Below, piece by piece: positions 13,201 through 26,400 of a stretch of 64,000 bases of DNA. Source of the stretch: Echinostoma caproni (lineage: Eukaryota; Platyhelminthes; Trematoda; Plagiorchiida; Echinostomatidae); the NCBI GenBank assembly GCA_900618425.1, contig UZAN01039577.1, forward strand, positions 8,705-72,704, in the 5' to 3' direction. A program made the position numbers and the translations under genes. The notes beneath the pieces are model-generated. The model saw nothing but the letters and a program-made list of their open reading frames with translations. It was not told the DNA's origin and made no database searches. Position 1 is the stretch's first letter, and every line of letters starts with the position of its first letter.

Positions 13201-13654
13201 AAATGAACCGTTTTCATGGATCCATACTTAATTTGTGACTCTGTCGGTCGATATGTGCATATTTTGAGTTATAACCCTGTACCGGTTTTTGTTCGTAAAC
13301 ATTCGCTCCACACTGCAGCCGAATGTTATTTCATCCGTTTGAGGCGCACTCATAAATCATTGAAAAGTTTGCATTCTATCTTTCTCACACAAATAAAAGA
13401 GCCATGACTCCGCAATACGTCAGTCAGAAAACCCAAGATATCGTCTTTGACGGCCTATTTTTTTACCAATTTATTAGATGGAATGTTATTGCTAAAACCC
13501 CTAAAATTAGAGTGCAGTATGATACTTCAAATAACTTAAATTTGGGTTAGCTGATTCTCATTTTGTCTAAATCATTGTGAAGTTTATCTTTTTAAATTTG
13601 CCACTGATAGATGGGTTGTGCTATATCGTGTTATTGGAAAAATGAAAAACAATC
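10257..13654. other. AT-rich non-coding stretch
   Basis: No gene supported. Several short frames (11726-11908, 12617-12856, 12976-13182, 13216-13407) show no recognisable domain. A slightly GC-richer patch at about 10745-10960 contains TACGCACAACCACGTTGTGC, and a similar short string recurs near 30872. This may be a worn dispersed repeat, but it is too short to define. Confidence 0.45.
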
Positions 13655-13830
13655 GGATCAGTTGCTTCGTTGCCGAGTGGGTAGCACGCTGGCGTCCTGC
13701 CTGTGAGTTCCCGGGTTCGATCCTTAATTGGTTCGATAGATTAGCACTATTGATGAAACCCAACCAGGTAGAAACAGCTGTCCAGTGCTTCTTAGCTTTT
13801 CTGTTCACGCTTCATTTGTTTTGTACAGGA
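13655..13830 (+). mobile_element. tRNA-derived SINE (family B)
   Basis: A tRNA-like head carries an A box (TGCCGAGTGG at 13671-13680) and a B box (GGTTCGATCC at 13714-13723). Their spacing is close to that of a real tRNA gene, so this is an internal RNA polymerase III promoter of SINE type. The head is followed by a body, ACCCAACCAGG ... TCCAGTGCTTC.TAGCTTTT ... TTCATTTG, that recurs without the head at 48119-48187. A recurring body attached to a tRNA head distinguishes a SINE from a lone tRNA gene. Target-site duplications were not resolved. Confidence 0.7.
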
Positions 13831-15814
13831 TGAATCCACCTTTAGCATATGTTGTAGTTGGTGCGGGAGGTCTCGAATACTATGCGCTTAAACATGTGAT
13901 TGAGCAATCTCGGGCCATACCCAACCGCAGCAAAATAAAACTAAAGGTTTTCTCAAAACATTTATTATTTCTTAAGACTATTTGCAACATAGCAACAGCG
14001 CAGTGAAACCTTTACTTAAGTCCAATTCGAGCAAACGTGTCGTACGGAATACATTGGAAATAATCAAATTAGCTAACTATAGGTTAAAACGCTTAATACC
14101 AATTCATGAAGGGGTTCCTCGCTGCAACAGTGTTTCGTTAAATGCGACGATGAGAAGGTTTACCTAACTAAACCAGATCTTGCTGAGAACTGTTCATTTG
14201 GAAATTTTTAGGACACCAGAAATATGCTTCAAATTCACTTTTAAGATTCTGATCCTAGTGTCTTACTTTCTAATTGATATCTGGATTGTATTTTTACGTT
14301 TTTGAAAATGATATATCGAAATTTAACAGTATATATTCAATAGTAATTAGCGTTTTTAAAAGAAATCTCACATTATGCTATCTTTCTCACAACTGGGTGA
14401 AGAACTAAATGCTCCGGAATAAAACTTGATTTGAATTGCAATTTTCAATTTGGCTCAAAAAGCACTGAGGAAATCCATAATCCAATGTGATTTCCCTCTC
14501 TAATTGCACGATTGATGAAACATTATCCAAAATCGGTATTTGATTCATCAAAGACAAGGTCATTGTTCCTAGAATTGAGTAGATGCTTATTTTCAAAACT
14601 ATTAACTTACAATCCCTGGTGAAACATCAAAATTAATTGATCTTCATTAGTATGGGGTAAACAAAATTATAAATATTTTGATACAAATTATTATTACCAA
14701 ACGGAAATAAAAACATATTGAACTCTTTTCGGTAAAGCCCATATTTACCAACTATACTATGTGTGTTCTTATAAAACATCCAGTATTTTATTTCTGAAAA
14801 GTAAACAATTGATTTTCAAGTTCCACCATCAAAGAGTGGACATCAACTTTAGGTGTAAAAAATTTCATTTCAGTAACAGAACAATACTGGGTCGATTGGT
14901 AGCTACAATCAACGAAACTTTCGTTTTAATGCATTTCATAGAACCAAGCCAATCGATGCCTTCCATTGTAAAAACAATCCCATGAATGTGTGATGTGTCC
15001 GGAATTTCTTTATGGTAGTTTAGAAGGTCTACTGCTAAAAGTCTGCAAACTCAATTCTACCGACAATACATTGCTAGGGACCAAAAAGCACTAAAGTAAA
15101 TAAAAAAGTTTCGCTTTCTGAGGGCTGAAATTGTTGGATTCCTCTTCACAGAAAGACACTTTCTTCCTTTTTCCCTATTCCACGATGTACCAAAGGAGTT
15201 CGAGGGAATCGCTCAAACTCGTTGATTATCTGGAATACAGTTCATTGAATTCCATGAACATTCTCTTGTGAATCTCGTTTGTGTTTTTAATGCGATAATG
15301 ATATTACAATAAATAAATAATATTACAATAACTTGTTTGTCACTGCGAAAATCGTTCTGAGCAACTTCACCATTTTATTATTTTTATTATCGTATTTAAA
15401 AAGAATTACAATATTTGCATTCAAACGTTTGATAAATATGCTATAGATCCAAATATATAGAGTAAAAGTAGCACATGAGCTTAGTTAATTTGCCGTTTGG
15501 TGGCTATTTTATTTCTATCAAGCTTCTTAACCACAGTCAGTTTACCGATGGTTTTCTGTTTCGTTTCAATGCTTCCATTGATAAAATCGTTTAGCATTTG
15601 CTTAGGGTATACATCTCAATACGACATAAATGCATTGTACGTTGAAGCATTATTAGATTACAATAAATCTGTCAACCGCATAAGCATTACAACGAATTGA
15701 AACATGTTTGTGAGCCTTGTTTATAGTATCAAGCGTGGATTAACCCGTTCGATTTTTCCGAGGCACCAAGAACTCTTGATGGTCTTGCGTGTGGGTTTCA
15801 CTACTGTGATGGAT
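13831..15814. other. AT-rich non-coding stretch
   Basis: No gene supported. Short frames at 13982-14167, 14405-14596, 14761-14985 and 15497-15700 show no recognisable domain. Nothing else stands out. Confidence 0.45.
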
Positions 15815-15990
15815 CGTTAATTCCCCACTGGTTGAGTGCAATCAGAGGTAAAACTTTGAAGTCCCAACCCGAAAGTTCGTGGTTCGACTCTTGACAGGGA
15901 CACAAAAAGTACGCACGAGTTTCAAACAAGAAGAAAGAGCTTTCCAGTGATTTTTTGTTGGTTATCACAAACATTTCCATCACAATTGAA
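15815..15990 (+). mobile_element. Probable tRNA-derived SINE fragment
   Basis: A tRNA-like head is visible: a weak A box TGGTTGAGTGC (15829-15839) and a good B box GGTTCGACTC (15881-15890), spaced a little wider than in a canonical tRNA. The downstream part contains GCTTTCCAGTG, faintly like the body of the 13.7 kb SINE. It could be a diverged copy of that family or a separate one. As a tRNA gene it fails, since the acceptor and anticodon arms do not pair convincingly by eye. Confidence 0.5.
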
Positions 15991-16959
15991 TGTCTTTGGG
16001 ATATTTATGTAATTATCCAAAGATAAGTGATAGTTTTGTCATTTTTATGCAAATCAATAGCTCGAATCCTTTAGTATATCAATGTTTCAATCAGAACACT
16101 GTTCCCGGTAGTGTCCTTAACTACATTTCACTCTTTCTTTCAGTTTCAAATACACCATCATCGCAATCAACATAAACGGTAGCGATAAAACAACGTTTTT
16201 TTATTTAGCAACCTTATTCTTCGGCATAAGCTACATTTGAGATTATTGATGTGTTCCAACAAATTATCTTGAAGAACCCTTGTTTAGTTTTTATGACAGA
16301 TTAATGGCTAAATCATTTTCTTCCCGATAGTTGTTCAAGAACATTATGCTCTCTCCACGTGACCGGAAGTGTCTGAAAAGGAACGTTTGCTATTAGAAGT
16401 TTTAATCAACTAAAGTCTGATTGTTTACTTGAATTTATGGATCCTCATTAGAATTCTCGCTTTGTTAGCTCCTCAACAAGGTGAACGCTAAAATGATTTA
16501 TTCCTTGATAAATTCCAAATTATTCTCAGAAACATTTTCTTTGACGATAACATCAAATTTAGTTTTAACACTTTGCTTATAATAGAAAACATTGAACATC
16601 CGAAATTTGGTAAGAATTCCCTGTTAGAGACAAGTGTTATCAATTATCTACAGGTCCTATTTTCTTGTGTCTTACGAAGTAGAAGGCAAAGCATAGGGAA
16701 TTTTGAGTTTGAATATATATATTCACTAGTATGGGACCTGGCCCCAAGTTTCATGTATAGAACTGAGTTCAGTTAGGTAAAAGCTGCTCCTGATGACTAC
16801 TCTAATTGGTCACCTTTATGGGCAAGGTGGTTTGCCCTCAGAAAACCACTGCAAGAACAACGTCGATGCTGATCGATATGATTATACAAAATAAAGTAAT
16901 TTTAAAAGTTCTCTGAAGCATCGTAAATCGATTGCTATTCATCCGTTCGTAATACATTT
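15991..16959. other. AT-rich non-coding stretch
   Basis: No gene supported; only short unrecognised frames (15990-16175, 16573-16776). Confidence 0.45.
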
Positions 16960-17068
16960 TTATCATTTTTACTTTCCTTTATAAATACGCAAAGATAAAA
17001 TTTTCAGGAAGGAGGAAGCGACCAATCAAAGGGCTGCCATTCAACACCCAATGGGGACAGTCAAGCGT
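16960..17068 (-). mobile_element. SINE tail, family A (no clear tRNA head)
   Basis: On the minus strand this matches the 3' body of the SINE at 32.5 kb. Lining up 16981-17040 with 32521-32580 without gaps gives 45 identical positions of 60 by hand count, including GATTGG.CGCTTCC and TGAATGGCA. The part that should hold the A and B boxes (upstream on the minus strand, 17069-17240) shows no tRNA-like sequence, so the copy is 5'-truncated or its head has decayed. Confidence 0.65.
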
Positions 17069-20000
17069 TTTGTGAAATTGTGATGTGTTGTTGTTGTGTT
17101 TTGTATAGACATCATCCAGGGAAACAACTGGCGCTCTAATCGCGTAATATGTGCAAGAACGCTTAACTTCGACAACCCCGTTCTCCAAGCCCGTACCATC
17201 ACTTTTATATAAAACACTTAGGTAAAGATACACAATAAAGGTGATGGGTTATGCATCGGGGTTTATCAGTACCTCTGCAGATGTATGATGGTCACATTCC
17301 GTTTCTAGATTACTGCGGTTTAACAAAGTCAACATATTATCCTGTCTGGTGAAATAAACGTACATTATACTCACACAAACCCGTTTGTTCCGGGCTTGAG
17401 AATGATCACCATTTATTAATACTCGTCCACACTGCATGATCCAAGCATTTTTCTTTGATGCAAATTGATCGAAACCATCTATCGCTTAGTTCAGCTGAAG
17501 ACAGTTGAATAAAATTAAAACTTTATCAAAAACAATAATAAATAAATAAAAACTAGGAGACACCTCCCGTTTGAAAATTTCCGAGTTCTAAATTTGATGT
17601 TTGCGCTTTATTTAAATCCATCTTTATTGTAGTGGTACAAATTAAACAGCACTAAGAAATTGCAGTGTGCCTAGCCTTGCATTCAAGTTGAAGTTCTGTT
17701 TAGATGGTTAGAGATTTCTTGAAAACACAATTGGTTATTCTCGAAAACATATGATTGACTTATCCAACTAACTTGAAAAACTCAGAAGTGATAAATTTTC
17801 TTGAATTTAATGCGTATTTTAAGAGCAACCCGATTTCAAATATAAATCTGCAGAACCGAATGCTGAAACTGAGGCATTCCTAAGCCATTAAACAAATCTA
17901 GTTAACTCGGATGAGGAGAAACTCTATTATCTTCGTTATTTATCATCAAAATTCACCAATCTGAATATCAATTTTGAGCTCCAGTTAGTTCGTAATGCAC
18001 TACTTGTGCCTCTAATATTGATACTTGATAAAATGATTATAGAGTTCACTGTCACTTGGGGAACGCTATTTTATTGGTGATTCATATATTGTCAGAGAGT
18101 AGAGTGAATTAGAGTCATCGGATTTTACATACGTTGTATACATGTCACTAAACTGTGGTATTCATGAGAATTTCATTTATTGAGTATCATTTTAAGAATG
18201 GCGAATTCAGCATAAATAATCTAAAAGATAATTACGCAACAATGGCCCAAAACGATTAAGTGTAACTCAAAAATATTAGCAAATAAAATAGAACTTTGCT
18301 CAGTTAGAAATAAAATACATCATCTTGATTCAACCGAAGGCAAATTTTCGACCACAGAAGGGTCTACCCATTCGTTATCTCTGAATTGCAGTTTCCTACT
18401 TGATTAACCCAATAGCACCGCCTCTGGTTTTTGAACTGTTATCATCAATCTGATAGATTTAACTTTGTCTAATAATAGAATCTTCGAAAAGCTGGGGGGT
18501 TAAAATCTAAGAAAAACAAAAAAAATACATGACAAACATCAAAGTAGTGCTCCAATATATAGATAAACAATGATACTATACATCTCTACGAATAATTCAA
18601 TGAGCAGCGAGTAACCAACGGTATCAACATGATCACCCTTTAATCCAGTAACTTCATTATCACCAATATCTGGAATCAGTGAAATGACATGTGATTCCTT
18701 AACAGATTTGACTCAATTCGTATTGCAGCATCAATGTGAAGATGAGAGTGCAAAACAAAATGTCGGAAAATTCCACTCCTCGCTTTCATACTTCAAGCTT
18801 TCTTGCAGTATCCATTTTTTATTCCCTGAGAACATAATTTGCTACTAACGGAGGAAACCAGTTGATAGATGATGTGGACAACCAATCAATTTGCAAAACC
18901 ACCAAACAACTCTTTGAAGTTTTCTACAAAGCAACTGAGATTCCATCATTCTTTCACTAATAAAGCATAGTTTACTCTTGCCATTTCATTTACGAAGTTA
19001 TATCTTACCACAACACTTGTACCGTCGTTCATAAGTTGTTAACTTGGGGCCATTCTTGTTTCTCTGAGGTCTGAAAATCAATATGCAACACAAATGCATG
19101 TTAACCGCGAAAAATATCTCCAGAAATCCGGATATAAGGGACTGATTTCAAATGTCTAACTGGAAATTGATTTTCATGATCTGTCTGAACGACAGCGGGA
19201 AAGATTACGTCACTCCGGTGATAGAAACGTGTGATTTTGCACAATATTTTGAGCGACAAAAATGCTTTTTCAGTAGGTGATATTTGTTATAGTCTCTTAC
19301 GTAAATTGTCATAGACAAACTTCTCATGTTTAGGTTTTCACAGACGCACAGGAAAATTCGAACGCCTAGCTTTAAAATGTCTGGTACTGTGCAAAGAAAA
19401 CATCTTATAGCAATCAGGCATGAATAATAGCCAGTGGTTTTGATACGCTCCCGGATGATTAGCCTCCTGAAACCCATCGACCTCCTGAGAGCCACCAAAT
19501 CAAGAAAGTTGTCAAACCTTAAGTGTCGATTGTGTTTGGCGTTCACAGCATCATTTTTACTGAGCTTTATACCCGTTCACGTTTAGGAGGAACAGAAGCA
19601 ATCAAAAACTGCATTGGAACAATCAGTTGGAACAACCACTTATGTGATAAAAACAGGTACCTTTTTACGACTCATGTATAGACCACTAAATTTAAAACAC
19701 GACCACGATCAATAGATGTTGCAAATACAAGTCTGAGTGCTGAAACTGGGTGACTTTGGTGAGGTTCGCGTGTTTTTTCGCTTCACATTTTACTGCTTTC
19801 CGCTCCCTTCTTCCCCTAATCTGTCAATAAGTTACACGACGACGCTTCTGCGTTTATCGGCTACCAGACAACTGTTGAGAAATACATGCCCGTTGACCAA
19901 TGTTTTTTGAACTTCAATCAATCGTGATATGGGACAACATAGCGGATCAACACCAACATCAGTTTAATCTGGAACATAATTATGCATTTGTCAGTATACT

Positions 20001-20639
20001 ACGTATTGATGAGACTGTAACCTGACGCCGTGTGATGACTTGTGACCCAACGACCTACAGAGGCGGGTGTTTGTTGACCCGAAGATCATATCATACCCGA
20101 AAGGTCAATGGAAAGAGGTCACATAAAGTTTCCTGGTCCCTCAGGTTGAGGGTTGGACTAGAACTGGCGTCTCAGTTGGTAAAAGGTTTTGGAGGAGTAA
20201 ATGATTAGTGGCAGAACTCCCTGGCAGCGCCTTTCCATAAAACTGTAATAAATACACTAAGCAAAAATAATTTAATTCAGTAACGATAGTGGAGCAGGGT
20301 AATCAGGACCGTACTAGCATGCACCCAACGGGATGGGTAGTTATATGTGAGCTACTGTTCAGATATCTCAATCTTTACTCTACTTTTGTCCTCCTATACC
20401 TTACCCCTTTCTTGATCTCCTCCTTCTGATCCGTAACATCCCATCAGTCAACTTGTTCGTCACTTGCAAATGCTCTTTACCAAATAGCTTTGTGAATAGT
20501 TTATCACTGCTGATTCTGAAGCCTGTTGAATCTTACAATCTGGAACCTTCATCGTGAGGACTCTGATGCAGGTGGGTCAAAAAAAGTGTCTTAAACGGAA
20601 AATGAGGGTTTGGTAATTGAGGTGCATTTTGTATCGGAG
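17069..20639. other. Non-coding stretch; last 650 bases GC-richer
   Basis: No gene supported. A 113-codon minus-strand frame at 19205-19546 contains a basic stretch (RRSMGFRRLIIRERIK) but no domain I recognise. From about 19990 to 20640 the GC content rises, with strings such as CAGAACTCCCTGGCAGCGCC. This is likely the 5' region of the RTE-like LINE that begins to be recognisable at 20640, but that is inference. Confidence 0.4.
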
Positions 20640-23370
20640 AAACCAATTCAAGATCCTAGTATTATGAGCCACTTGAGTGCAACGGGTCTGTCTTCGATGT
20701 TTTATTTCCCAATTTATTTATTTCATTTTTATTTCCTAATTTAGGAGACAAGGAAGATGGATAACTGGATCTACATGGTGTAGGAATTGTACTAAACAGC
20801 AAGGCTAAAGTCTCACTAATAGATCGGATACCCTTCAATCGTTGTTGGTGCAAAATGAGGCCTCAAGTTTCACTTAGTTTTCAGAAGGGCAGCAAAATCA
20901 ACAGGTGTTTCTTCATCATTTCCTCATATACAACAACCAACTGCCGTCCCTCTTCATAAATAACTAATTTTACGGCAGACTCGCCGAACTCATTCCATTC
21001 AGCTGCAGTTTTGATATTATGATGCTGACAGGTGATGTTTACGCGCTGGTTGAAAAAAATGAGCGCATCCAAAGCCTGTCTGGAGGAGGGCACTTGTCTA
21101 TGGCCGCCTGGTGAACGGGAAATTGTGAACAACTACCTCAGTTCTGTGTGGATCATCCGTTGCTCTTACCTAGCACCAAATTTGGACACAGCTCTCGTTG
21201 GATGTCTACGCGAAAACGTTGACTGATATTGACCACATAACTGTAAGCTACCATTGGTTTGTTTTAGTACAAAATTGCAGATCCTATTGGATCATCTGCA
21301 TTGAGTCAGATCACGTACTAGTTCTGATGAGCTTTACACTTCCACTCATCAATCATCGGCAGAAATCGCCTTCTAAGTGATCTCATCATCATTTGTGTAA
21401 TCCATCTGCTTGCGCACGTTGTGAAGAGAAGCTGGAACACAAGCTGGAGACACAGCGACAATATGGCGTGGATCAAAAGTGGAATCAAATTAGGCTTATG
21501 ATGCACTCAGCAGCACACTCTGTTTAGAGGTCCGAGCCCGAATTTCACTGAAGACAGACGATCTCTTAGAAGTCAGTAATCCGAACGCAAGCGAACGATC
21601 TCAATCTACCAAGATTAGCATATGAATCGGCAGCACCTGCAACGTGAACTCGGGAAAAGCCTTAGGACAGATCACAAAAAGTAAATGAACTGGAGATGGC
21701 TTCTGCACTAGGGAATAGTTAAAGATTGTTTCACCCGATTTGCAGTAGCATAGATCGACAAATACCGGTCAGTGAGGCTACTCGCAATGGAAGTGGATAG
21801 AGTATCCACAATAAAGAATAGCCACCTGATCGCTGGAAGCAGTTTTATAGCCATCAGTTCAATTGGCCTGATGCTAATATGGCGATTGCAACGGAAACTC
21901 CATGGGTGGTAACATGTGAACTCATAACACAATGAGAAGTGCAAAGATGTATTCAATCGCTAATGAAAGGGAAGGTAGCGGGGCCTGATGGGCTTCTCCG
22001 TACTCTTTTCAAGCCTAGAAGTGATTCTGACGTCGACCCGATTACTTGCTTGATTTGCAGCATCCGGTCTGATCAGCACATCTGTTTATCCTGTAATGGC
22101 TCGTTAATCACTCCGATCTTCAAGAAGGAATCACAAAACGAGTGCGTAACCCACCGGGTCAAGCTTAGTTCCCATCAACAAAAGTGGTTAATTCTGTGAT
22201 ACTTCGCGCCTGACACCCTTAGGCGAGATGAATATCCGCGAACAGCAAGTAGAATTCCGAGAGAGTCGCGGTTGCATCGACCAAATCTTCCCCCTACTTC
22301 AAGTTCTCGAATTAGGTCAGATACATCGTTAACCAAGGGATGCCGCAGAAACCGAGTGCGATCACTGAACCCGCATACTTGTCGTAGCTTAAGGATATAC
22401 AGTGCGCTAAGCAAATGGTTCGGAACTAAAAGTAGGGTTCATCAAGGGTGCCTTATTTGGCCATTCCTTTTTCAATTCCATCGTAGCCCAAATACTGGTT
22501 AACGCATTTAGTGATCTTTAAAATGTTGGTATTAAATGGGCAACTGGATAAGATCTGTGCAACCTAGAGTATGCTGACGACATCGTTTGTCTGTCCTAAC
22601 TTATGGATGAGCAAAGTGCTCGTGAGGGACTATCAAGTTCTGTAACTTCTTTCGGCATGCGCTTTGCACCTTTAAAGTGCAAGCTGATGCTTCAAGATTG
22701 AGTGAAGTCAACCCCCGAGATGTTGCTTGATAATCAGGAATTATTTACAGTGGATTGTTCCTCCTACGTAGGTAGATGCATGACAAACGACAATAATATA
22801 GTCAAGGAAATAACCATCCGCATTTCCAAAACACGAGCAGCGTACGCAGGACGGAAACACCTTTAGTGGAAACGCGATGCTTCCTTGAAACTGAAACGTT
22901 GTGTATAATACGCCATTGTGCGATCAGTTCTTATTTACGATTGGGAGACTGTGATTTGCACGAGGAACAAAACCGTCGTATAAAGTCTTCGACTCACGAT
23001 GTTCACGTAGTTTGGTGTGGGTTGAATGGAGAGAGCCTGCAAGCATCAACGAGGTAAACCGTCACGTATTTTGGTAATGATTCCATAGAGAATTCGTTGT
23101 CCCATTACTTTTAAATTGGTTGGCTTCGTTGGTTATGAACTGTTTTTTTGCATGCCCATTTATCGTTTATTGCACCGCGCTTTATCTGCAGTTGCGGCTT
23201 TAGGTTGGAAGAAACCATGCTGAGGTTAGGAGATGATGTGGAATCGAGACCCGGAGAAATGCACAGAGCGATTAGATAGAGTAGGTGTCTCCCACCTTCC
23301 TGTAACTGGTTGGTTGAAGACATTGAAGCATATGATGGTGAACCGATAACAGTAGTGTTCTCGTTGTCAT
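20640..23370 (+). pseudogene. LINE 2 endonuclease-reverse transcriptase, broken
   Basis: Parts in order: IQDPSIMSHLSATGLS (about 20647), endonuclease block GVGIVLNSKAKVSLIDRIPF (20777), RCFFIISSYTTTNC, a worn middle with LWPPGERE near 21100, and the C-terminal endonuclease NCRSYW...ESDHVLVLMSF (His at about 21312). After a linker (EEKLEHKLETQRQ near 21430) come the RT motifs KGKVAGPDG (AGPDG at 21978-21992), RGCIDQIFPLLQVLE (about 22270), LEYADDIVCLS (YADD at 22570-22581), LLDNQELFTVDCSSYVG, EITIRISKTRAAYAG and a C-terminal GWKK...WLKTLKHM segment to about 23350. At least ten stops and several frame changes intervene. Reverse transcription and target nicking are family functions only; nothing here could be made intact. 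Confidence 0.87.
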
Positions 23371-23400
23371 TTTTCATCCGGTCAGAATACTTGAAGAGAT
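20640..23400 (+). mobile_element. Decayed RTE-like LINE (LINE 2)
   Basis: About 2.7 kb of plus-strand sequence keeps, in order, an APE endonuclease, an RT and a C-terminal region of one non-LTR retrotransposon, all broken. Wording such as DPSIM, GVGIVLNSKAKVSLID, NCRSYW..C.ESDHVLV and LEYADDIV is characteristic of the RTE-like EN-RT proteins common in flatworm genomes. The 5' region may begin near 20.0 kb, and the 3' end is placed where similarity fades. Confidence 0.85.
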
Positions 23401-26400
23401 GTGTGTATGCACAGATGAACTTTGATACTGTTTTGATCATAGAGCTCTACCACTAGACACAACCCCTCTCCATCTCTGCATTATCACTGGGTTTGTATGC
23501 ATTGTGAGCTTGGCAACGCTCAGCGAAGTTCACTTCACCGTATGATAATGAATAGAAAAGGTACCACTTAAATCAAATCAGTTTTGACATATTTCAAAGT
23601 GTTTGCAAGCATACAAAATTGTCACAGGCGGCTGATTTGCATTCTCCTACCGTAACACAGATTTTTTGGCAAAGACATTCATAAAAATAAGAAACTGCTT
23701 CCATGATTAGTTTTGCAAAATTAGACTGACTGAACCTTCAGTCTGGTTTAATTGATCTAGAACGCTGTGGCAGGAAATGTCAAATTCGACAGGAAAAATG
23801 AAACAAAATATGGTCGAAAAAGTAATCAGTTTTCTTCCCTCAACGATTTGCTTCTAATGAACCAATAGTAAGACCTCTTGCAGCTGATTCCAGGTTTCAT
23901 CGGCGTATTCTACAATCCGGAGCACACGGAGGTTTTTAAATCGTCTATTCAATTAAGTTTGTTTGATTGATTTGAACTGTCCGAATGAGGAAATGACCTT
24001 GTCTAACTTGACGGTTTACTTGTCTGATGAATTGGAATATCAAACAAATTTTGGTATGAAGATGCAAAATAGGAAGAAGGCTCACTTTTAGTAAATTAAC
24101 CGATCAAATAGCGAAATTCGGTGTGATTAGAAAAAGAAGCAAATCTTGTTTTGACCATGTTAATTTTTAAATTATTTGCAGCAATACTAACGTAGCCAAT
24201 TTTTGTTATTAGTATATGCTGTTATTATGTCGATTTATCTTATCATGTTGTTTACGAACACTGATCCGGAAAGTCTACTTTCTTTCTACTTGTAAAATTA
24301 TTTTTGCGTTATCGATCACGCTTGCACTATGTTAAAGCCATACATTAGGCATTATGTTCTTTCGCTTGGCATTCCAAACGTCTTACGCTTGTTTTGTGTA
24401 TATAGTGCTTCATTATGTAACTGTCAAATTCATTCTAGTACAAACGTCACTGTTGTCATTTGACTTTCAAACTTCCTTAAAATTAAGCTGAACTTGAGGA
24501 GGGATAGGGGTAAAACGGACTTTGCGATCTATGCACAGATATCATCTACTGACATGTGTAGTCACTGATCGTCAGTGATTTTTTAGAAATAAAGGAGCAA
24601 GCAGCAGCTATATTGCCAACCGCAGGTACACACAATGCTATTTGCAGATACGGCAGTGCAACCCCAATGCACCAATCATTGAGAATTCTAGGACAATGGA
24701 ACACTTTCAAAAAACGATGCGTTTAGGCGCATCAAATCAGATCATGCCTCTATTCACCGAATACTTGATGCACAAGTCAAGATTTAATCCGTTGCAATTA
24801 TTTATTCATTCCTTTTTATTCGTCTTAGGGACACAAATGATGGCAATTACTTTAGAGCTCAGATGAACATCGTTTATATGCAAATTCTGATCCAAATGTT
24901 AGACCCTCGCAAAGTGGTCAAACAGTCATACAAATTTGATCCCCAATCAAAATCATTTTTGCAGTAGCTTACTGAGTTCACGTCAGCAGATTAAAAATGA
25001 GGTCAATAAAGTGAAACAAAAAATCCTCAAGGGACTCTATGCCATCGAAGGAATTGATTCTAAGTTCGCATCCAAATGGTTTATGCTGGTAAATCACGTA
25101 AACTGAGCTGACGCGAAAAATTCCGAAATAAGAACAACCCGATGGATTATGGCAAGCTTTTAAGGAGTATATAGTAGGGATATTTATCATTGGCTACTTT
25201 TAGATCTGACGAGTAATGTTCCTTAGTAAATCAATTGAACTATGCTTGAAGTAAAAGATAATACAAAGTATACTAAACAGAAACCTCTTAATGTTCGGCT
25301 GTTTCCGTAAATACTTAACTTCACTGAAATTAAATTGAAAAGCGTTTAGATTCCGTGTATTTTATTTTTCAGTCCACCAGTATTAAATATTAGATAAGAT
25401 ATTTCCAACTTCACTGGAATACCTAACCAAATATATACTAAAACTGCACTAAGTGATTATACTACTGAAATGTAATATACACCATACAGGATATCATACT
25501 CTACTAAATGGAATGTTATTAAAAAGAAGCGATAGTGTATTCATAATGGTTCGAAACAGTAAGCAGCCTCTCATAAAATTATTTGTTGATTCAGCATCAT
25601 CGCAGTCTCTAGGTATGCTTTTATAAGTGCTTCACAAATATTTGAGCCAATATGATGATGAACAACTATTGAATAGACCTTTTTAGTTCAGCGCAAGCGT
25701 CCTACGACTGACTAGTGCTTTCAGCTGAGCACTACTTCTAAAGAATACGTTTGTAAAAAATGCGAAAATGAGGCGCATGATCAAAGTATTGAGCTGTCAT
25801 CCTTAAGATCTTAGATCAATATTTTAACTTTCAGGTTTTATTCTACGATATTTTATCGTTTATTGGGTTGCATGTTTGACTCATCGAAAAGCAGTAAAAC
25901 AGCCAGCACCATTTAATATATTCAATTAGATTTTATAAATTGGACCCAATAGTTATACGCTGTACACCACTTTTCAACCGCGAGTCATCATTTAATCATG
26001 TTATAAATTATGAAAATAAATTTATACATATAAATAAGTAGTTGGAATTTTGTTTTACAATCGTTTTTGCTAGGGTTGAGACTGATGAAAGTTTGAAAAC
26101 AACCAAGCTTCTTTTATCAACTTCAAACCCTGGTTCATAGTCACATGTAACAGAAAAAAAGGTTCCGTTTTTGAATATTTTGAATTTGTCTTAAACTAAA
26201 TTCATGTTTAAAGTGAATAAATCCTATGTGATTTGGTAATAAGTATGTTGGGTCAATATAAATAGGGCTTCGATGGGATTTGAAATTTCCGGTTTGGTTA
26301 CTGGGTCATCACTAGTCATGGTACTGCATTCACTTCAAGGTCATGACAGTTGAACACCTTGACAAATCACATATGGACAAGTAGCGTTGAATTGAGCAGA

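Noticed and set aside
13661..13725. Functional tRNA gene
   Set aside because: A and B boxes are present, but the acceptor stem does not pair by eye and the downstream body recurs elsewhere, which marks a SINE.
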